A stretch of 64,000 nucleotides of DNA, taken from Thermoplasmata archaeon. Lineage in GTDB: Archaea > Thermoplasmatota > DTKX01 > JAHFTX01. Below are positions 1 through 8,560 of this stretch, one piece after another. Below the pieces are notes generated by a model, which saw only the letters and a program-made list of their open reading frames with translations, was not told where the DNA came from and searched no databases. The stretch is taken from the NCBI GenBank assembly GCA_023265395.1, contig JAHFTX010000008.1, forward strand, positions 1 through 64,000. The letters are read 5' to 3'. The position numbers were made by a program, and so were the translations under genes. Within the stretch, counting starts at the first letter, position 1. Every line of letters begins with the position of its first letter.

Positions 1-393
1 CGGCGCGCGACCCTCGTCAAGCATGGTCACCAGCCTGAGGGGCGTTGGTGTGAGTTCGTCCTTGGTCCGGTCGGCATCGCGGATCCTCCCGAGGGGCTGC
101 TCCTCGGCGCTGGGGATCCTGCCGCCGGTCCACCTCGAGGACCACCGCACGCTGACGAACCCTCGCCTGATTTCCGAGGGGTCGTCGACGGGCCCCGGCT
201 CGTCGAGCATGCCCGGGCTCCGATACTCTTTCCGTCGCAGACGGAATCCGCACACCAGCCCGTGCACAGGGCAGAGCTCCCGACTCAGCAGCAGGTGGCC
301 CACTCTCCTGCGGAAGATGAGGGTTCACCACCTTCCCCGAAGGAAGAAGAGACTCCGCCAGGGGATGCGACGCCACATGGGCCGGAGCAGTGA
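1..393 (+). CDS. C-terminal fragment of an unidentified protein (5' end outside window)
   Basis: Frame 1 is open from the first base to a TGA at 391-393, giving about 130 residues with no in-window start. The last 60 or so residues are rich in Pro, Glu, Ser and His (for example SPKEEETPPGD), like a disordered acidic tail, and the codons look ordinary for this genome. The competing open frames here (minus strand 17-448, plus strand 23-514) are strongly Arg/Ser/Pro-biased and look like shadows. No family is recognised. The neighbour downstream is the threonine operon, separated by an AT-rich promoter region. Confidence 0.45.
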   Translation, partial: RRATLVKHGHQPEGRWCEFVLGPVGIADPPEGLLLGAGDPAAGPPRGPPHADEPSPDFRGVVDGPRLVEHARAPILFPSQTESAHQPVHRAELPTQQQVAHSPAEDEGSPPSPKEEETPPGDATPHGPEQ

Positions 394-592
394 CGGCAGC
401 TGCTGGGCGACGGTGTCGAGAAGTCACCGTATCATCGGGCGTGTGCAACTGCCGATGGGTCCGTGTTGGACATTGGCCCCGCTGCAGTGCTGCGGCGAAG
501 TCGTCCCCGGTTGACTCCTGATTTGGGTGGGAAGGAGGGAAGAACAGTTCTTATAGTTCATCGTATTTGTGGTGTCTTAGTCAAAAACAATC
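394..592. other. Non-coding stretch upstream of the threonine operon
   Basis: About 230 bases lie between the left-edge gene and thrC (the last part is the promoter listed separately). A 6-bp inverted repeat (ACGGTG at 410-415, CACCGT at 425-430) could be a weak stem. From about 535 the composition turns AT-rich, unlike the surrounding DNA. No RNA gene is recognised. Confidence 0.4.
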
Positions 593-606
593 TATACTAC
601 ATAAAA
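593..606 (+). promoter_or_regulatory. TATA box of the threonine operon
   Basis: AT-rich element TATACTACATAAAA inside an AT-rich island. Its first base lies 32 bases before the GTG at 625, the spacing expected for a leaderless archaeal transcript starting at the start codon. A second, weaker TTATAG lies near 551. Confidence 0.55.
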
Positions 607-624
607 ACGTGGAGTTGTGTTTCC

Positions 625-1965
625 GTGGTCCAAAGTGGCGCTCCGTCGGCTTCCTTCCCCGAGGGGCTGGCGGACGACGTATCGTCGGCACCGTTTGCCT
701 TACGTTGTTCTCGATGCAGACGGACCGCGACCCACACCTTGTCGGCAGCCTGCAGCGAGGATTTCGCGCCGCTGGAGGTGCAGCTCGACCTCGACGTGAT
801 CGCCGCCGAGTGTGCGCGCCCAGGGGTCGCCGCTCCAAGGGGCATCTGGCGTTACGGGGCACTCTTGCCGATCGCCACGACGGCCCGGCTACCCTGGCAC
901 GTAGGGGGCACTCCCCTGCGCAGGGCGAAACGCCTCGGCAAAGCCCTGGGGCTTCGCGACGTGTGGGTCAAGGACGACACGGTCAATCCGACCGGGTCGT
1001 TCAAGGATCGGCCCACGGCGATAGCAGTCAGTCGCGCCCAAGCCTTGGGACTGTCGTCCATCGGTTGTGCATCGACAGGAAACCTTGCTGCTGCCACGGC
1101 AGCCGCTGGAGCGATTGCACAACTGCCCACCTACGTTCTGGTCCCCTCCCACCTCGGCCTCGCAAAGCTTGCGGCCCCTCGTGCGCTGGGCGCACGAGTG
1201 ATCGCCATCGACGGGACCTATGACCACGTCAATCGGATCGCCAACCTGCTGGCCGATCGCCGCGGCTGGGGATTCGTCAACATCAACCTGCGGCCCTTCT
1301 ACACCGAGGGCTCCAAGACCTTGGCCTTCGAGGTCGCCGAGGACCTCGGATGGCAGACGCCTGACCGGATCATCCTCCCCCTTGGCAGCGGCGCGCTGCT
1401 GTGTGCCGTCGCCAAGGGATTCTCCGAGGTCGACGCCGTCGGATGGCTCGAGGAATCCCGCCCCACCCGCTTCGTCGGCAGTCAGCCTGTCGGCTGCGCA
1501 CCCATCGTCGATGCCTTCGCCAGCGGCGCAGAAGCGCCAAGCCCCGTGCGCAACCCGACGACCATCGCTGAATCCCTCGCGATCGGCGACCCTGCCTCCG
1601 GACGGGAGGCGCTGGCGGTCATCCGTGGCAGCGGGGGGAGCGCCGACGCTCCCTCGACCGACGATGTCCTCGAGGCGATCGCCTTGCTGGGATCCACCGA
1701 GGGGATCTTCGTGGAACCTGCAGGCGGCACCGTCGTGGCCACCGCCAAGCGGTTGGCGGCCACGGGAGTGATCGACCCTGACGAGAAGGTCGTCCTCGCC
1801 TTGACCGGCAGCGGCCTGAAGACCCCGGGGGTGCTCCACGCGGTCAGCGCTCCAGCGGTGGCACCCAACCTTCGGGCGGTCGAGGGCATCCTACTCGCCA
1901 ACGGCTGGTCTGGCTCGACACCGATCCCACCATCAACGACGCAAGGGAGGACCACCGCATGGTGA
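625..1965 (+). CDS. thrC: Threonine synthase
   Basis: PLP-dependent fold-type II enzyme that converts O-phosphohomoserine to threonine in the cytoplasm, about 446 residues. The N-terminus has a short Cys pair (RCSRCRR, residues 27-33), typical of the zinc-ribbon-like start of many archaeal threonine synthases. The PLP lysine is K127 in NPTGSFKDRP. A glycine-rich phosphate loop (LPLGSGALL) and a late TGSGLKTPG motif match the family. The frame is open upstream to 463, but a GTG at 625 sits 32 bases after the TATA box, so a leaderless start there is preferred. The stop overlaps the start of the MoaD-like gene (ATGGTGA), so the two are probably translationally coupled. Head of the operon thrC, moaD-like, hom, thrB. 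Confidence 0.93.
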   Translation: MVQSGAPSASFPEGLADDVSSAPFALRCSRCRRTATHTLSAACSEDFAPLEVQLDLDVIAAECARPGVAAPRGIWRYGALLPIATTARLPWHVGGTPLRRAKRLGKALGLRDVWVKDDTVNPTGSFKDRPTAIAVSRAQALGLSSIGCASTGNLAAATAAAGAIAQLPTYVLVPSHLGLAKLAAPRALGARVIAIDGTYDHVNRIANLLADRRGWGFVNINLRPFYTEGSKTLAFEVAEDLGWQTPDRIILPLGSGALLCAVAKGFSEVDAVGWLEESRPTRFVGSQPVGCAPIVDAFASGAEAPSPVRNPTTIAESLAIGDPASGREALAVIRGSGGSADAPSTDDVLEAIALLGSTEGIFVEPAGGTVVATAKRLAATGVIDPDEKVVLALTGSGLKTPGVLHAVSAPAVAPNLRAVEGILLANGWSGSTPIPPSTTQGRTTAW

Positions 1966-2243
1966 CCGTCTACTTCACTTCGGCCATCCGGCAACGGACA
2001 GGGGACTACGAGACGACCATCGACTATGCCGGCGATGTGCAAGGGCTGTTGCGATTGCTCGCCAACCGGTACGGCCCGCAACTGGCAGAAGCGCTCACCT
2101 CACCCCAATCGGGAGGGGGCGGCCTTCCTGGGTACGTCAACATCTACGTCGATGGGACCGACATCCGTCATCTGCAAGCTCTCGCAACGCCCGTGGGTGC
2201 CGACGCGACCGTCGATCTCGTCCCGGCCGTCAGCGGCGGGTGA
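1959..2243 (+). CDS. MoaD/ThiS-like ubiquitin-fold protein ending in Gly-Gly
   Basis: A 94-residue beta-grasp protein of the MoaD/ThiS/SAMP type. It begins with a strand (VTVYFTSAIRQRTG), has a helix around LLRLLANRYGPQLAEAL, a conserved-looking YVNIYVDG strand, and ends in VDLVPAVSGG. The terminal Gly-Gly is the feature that E1-like enzymes adenylate and thiocarboxylate. In other organisms such proteins donate sulfur (molybdopterin, thiamine, tRNA thiolation, or cysteine/homocysteine formation) or are conjugated to lysines as small archaeal modifiers. Its place between thrC and hom suggests a link to aspartate-family amino acids, for example sulfur delivery to a homoserine-derived substrate. 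That link is inference. No E1-like gene lies in the window. Confidence 0.85.
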   Translation: MVTVYFTSAIRQRTGDYETTIDYAGDVQGLLRLLANRYGPQLAEALTSPQSGGGGLPGYVNIYVDGTDIRHLQALATPVGADATVDLVPAVSGG

Positions 2244-2247
2244 GCCC

Positions 2248-3402
2248 ATGGCCTTGCGCACCGTGGTTCTGGGGGCGGGGCACGTCGCACGGTCCTTGCT
2301 GTCGCTGCTGTGCCGGAACGAGGTCGCTGACCACCTCCAGGTGCTCGGAGTTGCTGACCGCTCCGGAGCCGTGCTCGACCTGCGTCGACCTCAGCTGCGC
2401 GAGTTGGCCGCGCGCAAGGCTGCTGGACAATCCTTGCGGACCCAGGCCGCTGCGGGAATCGGCCGATTCCACTCGTGGGACGCACCCCGGCTGATCGCCG
2501 AGGTACGGCCTGACCTGGTCATCGACCTCACTCCCTCGAGGCCGGACGACCCCGGCTCGCGGCACCTGCGGATCGCCCTTGAGCAGGGTGCTGACGTGGT
2601 CACGGCCAACAAGCAGCCACTGGCATGGCGCTACAGCGAGCTGACCGGGCTTGCCCGTCGACACGGACGCGTACTCGCGTTCGGTGCGACCGTCGGTGGT
2701 GCAGCCCCGGTCATCGACCTCGTCCGCTACGGGGCGTGGGCCGACCAGGTCGTGGGGCTGCGTGGGGTCCTCAATGGGTCTTCGAGCCTTGCTGCCGACC
2801 TCGTGGCTGCGCACCCGCGCATCGGCTGGGAGGGGGCCATCGCCCAGCTGCGGCCGCAGGGTGTCCTCGAAGAGGATTGGCGCCTCGACCTCCATGGGGG
2901 CGACCTCGCCGCCAAGGGGGCGATCCTCGCCAATGTCCTGGGCGCGCCCGGCCACACCCCTCTCGATATCCGCACCCTGCCGATCACGGACCTCTCTCCT
3001 TCGGAGGTCGCCGGGGCAGCCGAGACGGGTCATGTGGTCCGATACGTCCTTGCAATCGGCGAGGGGCATGCCAGCGTCAGCCCGCAGGTGCTCCCCAAGA
3101 CCCATGCCCTGGCGACCACCGGGGCGATGGCAGCGGTGGAGGTCGCGACCGCGCTCCTAGGTCCACTGACGCTCCACGGTACCGGCGCCGGGGCTGCACC
3201 GACGGCGGGCGCTCTCTTGGCCGACCTCGCGCAGGTCGTCGCCTTCCGGCAGGGACGGTCCGTCCCCCCGGAGGGATGGGGTGCATCGGCCGCCCGCCCG
3301 CCCAGCGTGAGTCCGTCCGTTCGCAGGGGACCCCCCCTGCTTGTCCCACCAGCGACCCGCAAGGGTCAGCGGCCCGCCCTCTCAGTGCGCCCCGTCGAGT
3401 AG
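2248..3402 (+). CDS. hom: Homoserine dehydrogenase
   Basis: NAD(P)-dependent reduction of aspartate semialdehyde to homoserine, shared by the threonine and methionine branches. About 384 residues without an ACT domain. The N-terminal Rossmann motif is GAGHVARSLL (residues 9-18). The family signature VVTANKQPLA, and GATVGGAAPVIDLVR in the substrate-binding region, are clear. The frame is open upstream over the MoaD-like gene, but the ATG at 2248, four bases after that gene's stop, gives the canonical N-terminus. The last 45 or so residues are Pro/Arg-rich and probably disordered. Third gene of the threonine operon. Confidence 0.92.
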   Translation: MALRTVVLGAGHVARSLLSLLCRNEVADHLQVLGVADRSGAVLDLRRPQLRELAARKAAGQSLRTQAAAGIGRFHSWDAPRLIAEVRPDLVIDLTPSRPDDPGSRHLRIALEQGADVVTANKQPLAWRYSELTGLARRHGRVLAFGATVGGAAPVIDLVRYGAWADQVVGLRGVLNGSSSLAADLVAAHPRIGWEGAIAQLRPQGVLEEDWRLDLHGGDLAAKGAILANVLGAPGHTPLDIRTLPITDLSPSEVAGAAETGHVVRYVLAIGEGHASVSPQVLPKTHALATTGAMAAVEVATALLGPLTLHGTGAGAAPTAGALLADLAQVVAFRQGRSVPPEGWGASAARPPSVSPSVRRGPPLLVPPATRKGQRPALSVRPVE

Positions 3403-3410
3403 GTGGGTCG

Positions 3411-4403
3411 TTGTCTACTGCGACCTACGCACGGGTGCGCGTCAACGCCACCAGTGCCAACATCGGCCCAGGTTTCGATGTGCTTGGGCTCTGCCTCGAC
3501 TCCCCGGCGGATGTGATCGAGGTGACGACCGACCCAGGGGAGGTCGAAGTCCGTGGGAGGGTCGCGACCTCGACGATCCCGCGAGAGCGCCGCGCCAACT
3601 GCGCGACGGTCGCGCTCGCCGCAGCGTTGAAGGGCGACCCCAAGCGGGTCGAGGATTCCTTGCGATGGGGCGTGCGCCTGACCAAGGGAATCCCCGTCGC
3701 CGGGGGATTGGGGGGCTCGGCCGCCTCTGCGGTGGGTGGGGCGTTGGCAGGATGGGCCTTGCGGGGCCCGGAGGGTGGCCGCCTTCACGCTTGCCGGCAG
3801 CGCGACGCCGTTGCCAACGATCAGATCCTCACAGCGGCGCTCGTAGGGGAGGCGGTCGCCGCGGGCGCAGCGCACCTCGACAACGTCGCCCCTGCCTTGC
3901 TTGGCGGGCTCGTCGCCGTCGCCTCCCCTCGTGTGCCGCAAGGTCCTCCTGTCGTGGCACGACTGCCCATCGCCCCGTGGTGGCTGGCGACGGTCACCCC
4001 CCTCCAGCAAGTGTCGACGGCACATGCTCGAGTCCTGTTGCCAAAGACCGTGCCGCTGGTCGATAGCGTGGCAGCGACCGCTCGGTCGGTGCTGCTGACC
4101 CACGCGTTGGCCTGCGGAGATTCACGCCTGCTGTCCGAGGTCCTCGAAGACCCGCTCGCTACCCCGGCGCGATCGCACCTGTTCCCATGGCTGGCAGTGG
4201 CCCAGGCAGCTGCTGTCGAGGCCGGCGCTCCCGCATTGGTGATCAGTGGCAGCGGTCCGACGGTGGTGGCCCTGCTCCAGACGCGTGCCCACGCCCGATC
4301 GGTCGCCAGGCAGACCGCCGCGGCCATCGTCTCGACGGGGGTCGATGCCACCTCCTCCATCCATCGGGTCGGTGGCGGGGCGCGCATCGAGGCGTTCGAG
4401 TGA
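3411..4403 (+). CDS. thrB: Homoserine kinase (GHMP family)
   Basis: ATP-dependent phosphorylation of homoserine, giving the substrate of ThrC; about 330 residues. The N-terminal VNATSANIGPGFD and the ATP-binding GHMP motif GGLGGSAASAVGG (residues 98-110) identify it. A late SGSGPTVVALL matches GHMP motif 3. The TTG at 3411 is chosen because a GGTGG stretch lies just upstream and it yields the canonical start before ATYARVRV. A GTG at 3435 is an alternative. It follows hom by 8 bases and ends the operon. Confidence 0.9.
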   Translation: MSTATYARVRVNATSANIGPGFDVLGLCLDSPADVIEVTTDPGEVEVRGRVATSTIPRERRANCATVALAAALKGDPKRVEDSLRWGVRLTKGIPVAGGLGGSAASAVGGALAGWALRGPEGGRLHACRQRDAVANDQILTAALVGEAVAAGAAHLDNVAPALLGGLVAVASPRVPQGPPVVARLPIAPWWLATVTPLQQVSTAHARVLLPKTVPLVDSVAATARSVLLTHALACGDSRLLSEVLEDPLATPARSHLFPWLAVAQAAAVEAGAPALVISGSGPTVVALLQTRAHARSVARQTAAAIVSTGVDATSSIHRVGGGARIEAFE

Positions 4404-4460
4404 AGCCATGCGTCGCAGAGCGCAACGCGGCGTTCCAGCCTGGGGTATATGACTCTGTTG

Positions 4461-4469
4461 TTTATATAC
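4461..4469 (+). promoter_or_regulatory. TATA box of the first subtilase gene
   Basis: TTTATATAC in a local AT-rich patch, 42 bases before the ATG at 4503. The predicted transcript starts near 4490 with a leader of roughly a dozen bases. Confidence 0.6.
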
Positions 4470-4502
4470 GGTCCAGCCAGGTCCAAGCGTGGGGTAACAT
4501 CC

Positions 4503-7500
4503 ATGCGCCGTATCGTCGTGAGTTTCGTCCTCGTCTTGCTGGTCGGTCTGCCGCTCCTGAGCATCCTGGGGGCAGCGGAGTTCTCCGATCCCTCTGCCGG
4601 GTTTGTTGACGTCGCCCCACCGCTCTTCACCCGGACCTCCCCCGTCGACGCGCAGGCGCCCCACCTGCTGCGGTTCAACGGCTTCGCCTACGACCCGGCC
4701 CTTGGCGGTCCGACACTCCCTGCCCCACTTCGCGGGACCTCCGAGCTCTACATCGTGCAGTTCGATGGGCCGATCTCAGACTCGGACAAGCAGGCGATTG
4801 CCGCGGTCGGTGGGGTCATCGTCTGGTATCAGCCCACGGATGCTTTCCTCGTTCGCATGCCTGATTCGCAGGTGCAGCAACTGCGCACCTCCACCGGCGT
4901 GCGTGCGGTCGTCCCCTACGATGCGGGATTGCGCCTCTCCCCCGAGTTGCTCGGCACCTCCGGCCCTCAGCAGATCCTCGTCGTGCCCTCCCTCCTGGCG
5001 ACGCGCACGGCCTCGGCGATCACGCACCATGGTGGCAGCGTCCACCTATTCGACCCCAACTACGTCTTGGGGACCATCGACGCTGGCGCGCTGACCTCCC
5101 TCGCCCACAGCCCCGAGGTCGCTTCGCTCGCGCCGTGGCATCCCTTCATCCCTCTCAACGACTTGGTGGGCCGCCAGCTGGGTGTCCGCCAGTCCGTCGA
5201 CGGTCCCTACGCCAATGATGGCTCCTCCCTGTGGTCCTACGACCCTGGCTCGGGCTTCGACGACCGTTGGACCGGCGAGGGGATGATCATCGCCGTCGGG
5301 GACACCGGGGTCTGGGGCGGCCACAACTTCCTCCCAGTGGCCAAGCACGCCTGGTATGCGCCCTACGGTGCGGCCAATGGCAACTGGGCCGACTGCCACG
5401 GGCACGGGACCCACGTCTCGGGGACGACCGCGGGGGGCGACAGCCTCTACGCGGGCATGGCACCCGAGGCTCACCTGATTGGGCAGGTCATGCTCTCCTG
5501 CGGCTGGGGCGTCGGTGCGCAACAGCAGCTGCGGGATGCCTACGTCAACGGCGCCAACGCCTCGACCAACTCCTGGGGCGAGGACGCCGAGTATGGGGTC
5601 TATGGTGGCTTCCCGCGCGGCTATGACATCGCCACCCGCGATGCCAACGATTTCGCGGCGGGCCGCCAAGAGCTGCTCGTGCTCTTTGCGGCGGGCAACT
5701 CCGGCCCTGGCGCCGACTCGATCGGACCGCCAGCAACGGCCAAGAACATCATCACCATCGGTGCCGCTTCGGCCAACTCTCTTGGCATCGCGGGCTTCAG
5801 CAGCCGTGGCCCGACGGATGACGGGCGGATCAAGCCCGACCTGATGGCCACCGGTGAGCAGGTCACCAGCGCCTCGTTGGCCTGTGCCGCGTGCGTCACG
5901 AGCTGGGCTGGCACATCGATGGCCACCCCCGCCTCGACGGGTTCGGCCGTCGTACTCATGGACTATCACATCGATCAGTACGGGGTCGCTCCCTCTCCGG
6001 CACTGACCAAGGCGCTCCTGATCAACGGCGCGGTTCCGCTCGCAGGGCAGACCTATCCGGGGATGAACCAGGGCTGGGGCCGTATCAACGTCCCCCGCTC
6101 GGTCTTCGAGACCCCCACGCGTAAGATCTGGTTCCAGGAGCAGGCCCCCACCCTGGCGCTGCTGACGGGTCAAGAGGCCACGTGGGACGTCGACATGGGT
6201 GCCGGCTCCGAGATGAAGGTCAACCTCGTCTGGGGCGACCAGCCAGGGGCGGGCAACAACCCCATCCCTGCCCTGGTCAATGACCTCGGTCTCGAACTGG
6301 TGGCCCCCGACGCCTCGGTCTACACCGGGAACAACTTCGTCAACGGATTCAGCGTCACCGGGGGGAGCCTCGACGGTATCAACAACGTCGAAGGCTTCCG
6401 CCTGGCCGCACCGCAGGCGGGCGTGTGGCAGATCAAGGTCAAGGGCTCCAACGTCCCGATCGGCCCTCAGGACTTCGCCCTGGTCATCAGTGGGGACATC
6501 CGTGCCGTCGGCGACGTCGACTTCCCCTGGGTGGATCTGCAGCTCGACGACGTCGAGGCCTCTGCCCTCGAGGTCACCGAGGGGGATACCGTCACCTTCA
6601 GCGGGACGGTCAGCAACCTGGGGAACATCGCCACCACCGGAGTCTCCGTCTCCTTCTTCCACGAGGATGAGGCCACCCCGCTGGCGACCGCTCTGATCGG
6701 CGACCTGTCGGCCGCTCCCGACTTCCTGTCCTCACACACCTTCACCTTCGATTGGCAGGCCACCCGCGGCTTGCAGCAGGAGTTCCGCATCGCTGCCGAC
6801 CCGGACCAGGCCATCGCCGAGCCCGTGGAGAGCAACAACGACGTCACCTTCTCCATCGACGTGCACTACTTCCAGAGCGCCCTGGCTCTGGGCAGCAGCC
6901 CCTATGCCGAGGCGCTCCCGGGGCAGACGGTCACCTACAGCGTCGAGGTCACCAACAACGGGGACCTCGACGACACCTACGAACTGGCCGCATCACCGGG
7001 GCTCGATGGATGGACCTCTGAGGTCGTCACCGCCAACCTCGCCATTCCCGCGGGGCAGACCGAAGCATCGCTCGTGACCGTCTCCGCCCCCGAGGATGCC
7101 CTCGCCGGCGACACCTTCGATGTCGACATCGACTACCAGGCCAGCGGCGATGGGGCGACCCAGAGCGTCACCCTGACGACGACGGTCCTGCAAGTCGGAG
7201 GATTCGACCTCTCCCTCGTCTCCGAGACCACCCACGCCGAGCCGGCCGGGGTCGCCGTCACCACACTGCTGGTCACCAACGAAGGCAACGGCCTCGACAG
7301 CGTCTCCCTGAACGTCGACGGTGCGCCCCTGGGCTGGCTCGTGGCGCTTGGGGAGACCTCGGTCACCCTCGGTGCCCACGACTCCCGCGAGGTGATACTC
7401 ACCGTGACGCCGCCCCTCGATTCCCGCGCCGGCGAATCGGCGACCATCACGGTCACCGCGTCGAGCGCCTTCGACCCCCAGCTGCCGCTTCGGGAGGTGT

Positions 7501-8438
7501 CCACGACCGTCGACGTCGACCGTATCACCCGCCTGAGCACGATGATCGAGCAGGTCGACTACGAAGTGCTGCCGGGGAACACCGCCGAATTCAACATCGA
7601 GGTGCATAATCTTGGCAACTCGGTCGAGACCGTCTCGGTCGATGCCATGCTTCCCCAGGGATGGACGGTTCCCAGCCCCCCCTCGGCGCTGACCCTCAAC
7701 CCCGGGTGGAGGGACACCGTGGTCTTCCAAGCGCTCGTCGCCAACGACCAGGCCGCCGAGGAGGCCTTCGTCACCTTCGAGATCACCAATGGCCAGGGCT
7801 ACGACGTGACCGAGGTCGCCACCGTCAATGTCTTGCAGGTGCACCATGCCAGCCTGTTGCTGAGTACGGAACGGTTGCAGATCAAGGGACAAGGGGATGG
7901 TGGCAACGTCACCGTCACTCTCTCCAACGACGGGAACGGCGAGGATACCTTCCTGCTCAAGGCCACCGGCTTCCCGCGATTGAGCAAGGGCCTGCTCGCG
8001 CGCGACCAAGTCACCCTCTCGGCGGGCCAGAGCACGGACATCGACCTGTCCATCTCCACCACCGACGCGACGGCCAAGACCTACGTCATCAAGGTGGCTG
8101 CCACCAGCGCCCTCGACGAGCGGGTCAGCCCTTCGGCTAGTTTCGATCTGGTGATCACCAAGGGCAAGGCTACCAAGGCGCCGACCACCCACCAGACCGT
8201 CGACCCCCGCAAGGCGGGCTTCGACACCGATCAGAAGGCGGACCAGGAGCTGTTCCCAGCGGCTGTCAGCTCCAAGGCGCGCGGGGCGCGACTGGGGACC
8301 AACCTGCTGCTGCTGCTGTTGGTGGCCATCGCCGTCAGCTATGGTTCGGTGCGCATGGTCCAGAGCCGTCGTCAGATGCGGCGCCTCGACGAGCTGGTCC
8401 AAGAGGACGCCATCGAGCAGAAGGGGCGGTCGCGATAG
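4503..8438 (+). CDS. Membrane-anchored subtilisin-like serine protease (S8) with CARDB repeats
   Basis: About 1,311 residues. An N-terminal signal peptide (hydrophobic residues 5-23) is followed by a propeptide-like region (about 80-145) and an S8 catalytic domain. The triad is intact: D267 (VGDTGVW), H301 (HGTHVSG) and S472 (GTSMATP), with oxyanion N399 (AAGNSG). A P/proprotein-type beta domain follows, then a CARDB domain (about 680-790), several NEW3/CARDB-like Ig repeats, and one membrane span at about 1265-1290 with a short basic cytoplasmic tail. The mature enzyme should face outward, C-terminally anchored, and degrade external protein. A second, related protease follows in tandem. The ATG at 4503 gives the signal peptide; the frame is open slightly upstream. 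Confidence 0.9.
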   Translation: MRRIVVSFVLVLLVGLPLLSILGAAEFSDPSAGFVDVAPPLFTRTSPVDAQAPHLLRFNGFAYDPALGGPTLPAPLRGTSELYIVQFDGPISDSDKQAIAAVGGVIVWYQPTDAFLVRMPDSQVQQLRTSTGVRAVVPYDAGLRLSPELLGTSGPQQILVVPSLLATRTASAITHHGGSVHLFDPNYVLGTIDAGALTSLAHSPEVASLAPWHPFIPLNDLVGRQLGVRQSVDGPYANDGSSLWSYDPGSGFDDRWTGEGMIIAVGDTGVWGGHNFLPVAKHAWYAPYGAANGNWADCHGHGTHVSGTTAGGDSLYAGMAPEAHLIGQVMLSCGWGVGAQQQLRDAYVNGANASTNSWGEDAEYGVYGGFPRGYDIATRDANDFAAGRQELLVLFAAGNSGPGADSIGPPATAKNIITIGAASANSLGIAGFSSRGPTDDGRIKPDLMATGEQVTSASLACAACVTSWAGTSMATPASTGSAVVLMDYHIDQYGVAPSPALTKALLINGAVPLAGQTYPGMNQGWGRINVPRSVFETPTRKIWFQEQAPTLALLTGQEATWDVDMGAGSEMKVNLVWGDQPGAGNNPIPALVNDLGLELVAPDASVYTGNNFVNGFSVTGGSLDGINNVEGFRLAAPQAGVWQIKVKGSNVPIGPQDFALVISGDIRAVGDVDFPWVDLQLDDVEASALEVTEGDTVTFSGTVSNLGNIATTGVSVSFFHEDEATPLATALIGDLSAAPDFLSSHTFTFDWQATRGLQQEFRIAADPDQAIAEPVESNNDVTFSIDVHYFQSALALGSSPYAEALPGQTVTYSVEVTNNGDLDDTYELAASPGLDGWTSEVVTANLAIPAGQTEASLVTVSAPEDALAGDTFDVDIDYQASGDGATQSVTLTTTVLQVGGFDLSLVSETTHAEPAGVAVTTLLVTNEGNGLDSVSLNVDGAPLGWLVALGETSVTLGAHDSREVILTVTPPLDSRAGESATITVTASSAFDPQLPLREVSTTVDVDRITRLSTMIEQVDYEVLPGNTAEFNIEVHNLGNSVETVSVDAMLPQGWTVPSPPSALTLNPGWRDTVVFQALVANDQAAEEAFVTFEITNGQGYDVTEVATVNVLQVHHASLLLSTERLQIKGQGDGGNVTVTLSNDGNGEDTFLLKATGFPRLSKGLLARDQVTLSAGQSTDIDLSISTTDATAKTYVIKVAATSALDERVSPSASFDLVITKGKATKAPTTHQTVDPRKAGFDTDQKADQELFPAAVSSKARGARLGTNLLLLLLVAIAVSYGSVRMVQSRRQMRRLDELVQEDAIEQKGRSR

Positions 8439-8462
8439 GCCCTCGGGCGGCCAGGAGGACAA

Positions 8463-8491
8463 GGGGGGAGGGCTGCAACACCCCTCCCCCC
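8463..8491 (+). terminator. GC-rich hairpin between the two subtilase genes
   Basis: Perfect 10-bp stem (GGGGGGAGGG at 8463-8472 pairs with CCCTCCCCCC at 8482-8491) with a 9-base loop, 25 bases after the first protease stop and just before the next TATA-like element. There is no long T-tract, so termination or mRNA protection is inferred from position. Confidence 0.4.
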
Positions 8492-8560
8492 CCATCTTCT
8501 GGTCTCGGGGGGGCGCAAGGTATTTTCGATGGCACTCGTGTGATGAAGGGAGGTCTTACG

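Noticed and set aside
463..624. Longer N-terminus for threonine synthase
   Set aside because: The extra part would span the AT-rich TATA region and has no family similarity; the GTG at 625 fits the promoter spacing.
889..1839. Long minus-strand open frame antisense to thrC
   Set aside because: It mirrors the thrC codons, has low-complexity Gly/Asp/Arg composition and no family features. thrC on the plus strand is certain.
5046..6662. 538-codon minus-strand open frame opposite the first subtilase
   Set aside because: High GC makes antisense frames open. The plus strand holds the intact protease triad; the antisense product is Gly/Asp/Val-biased without domains.
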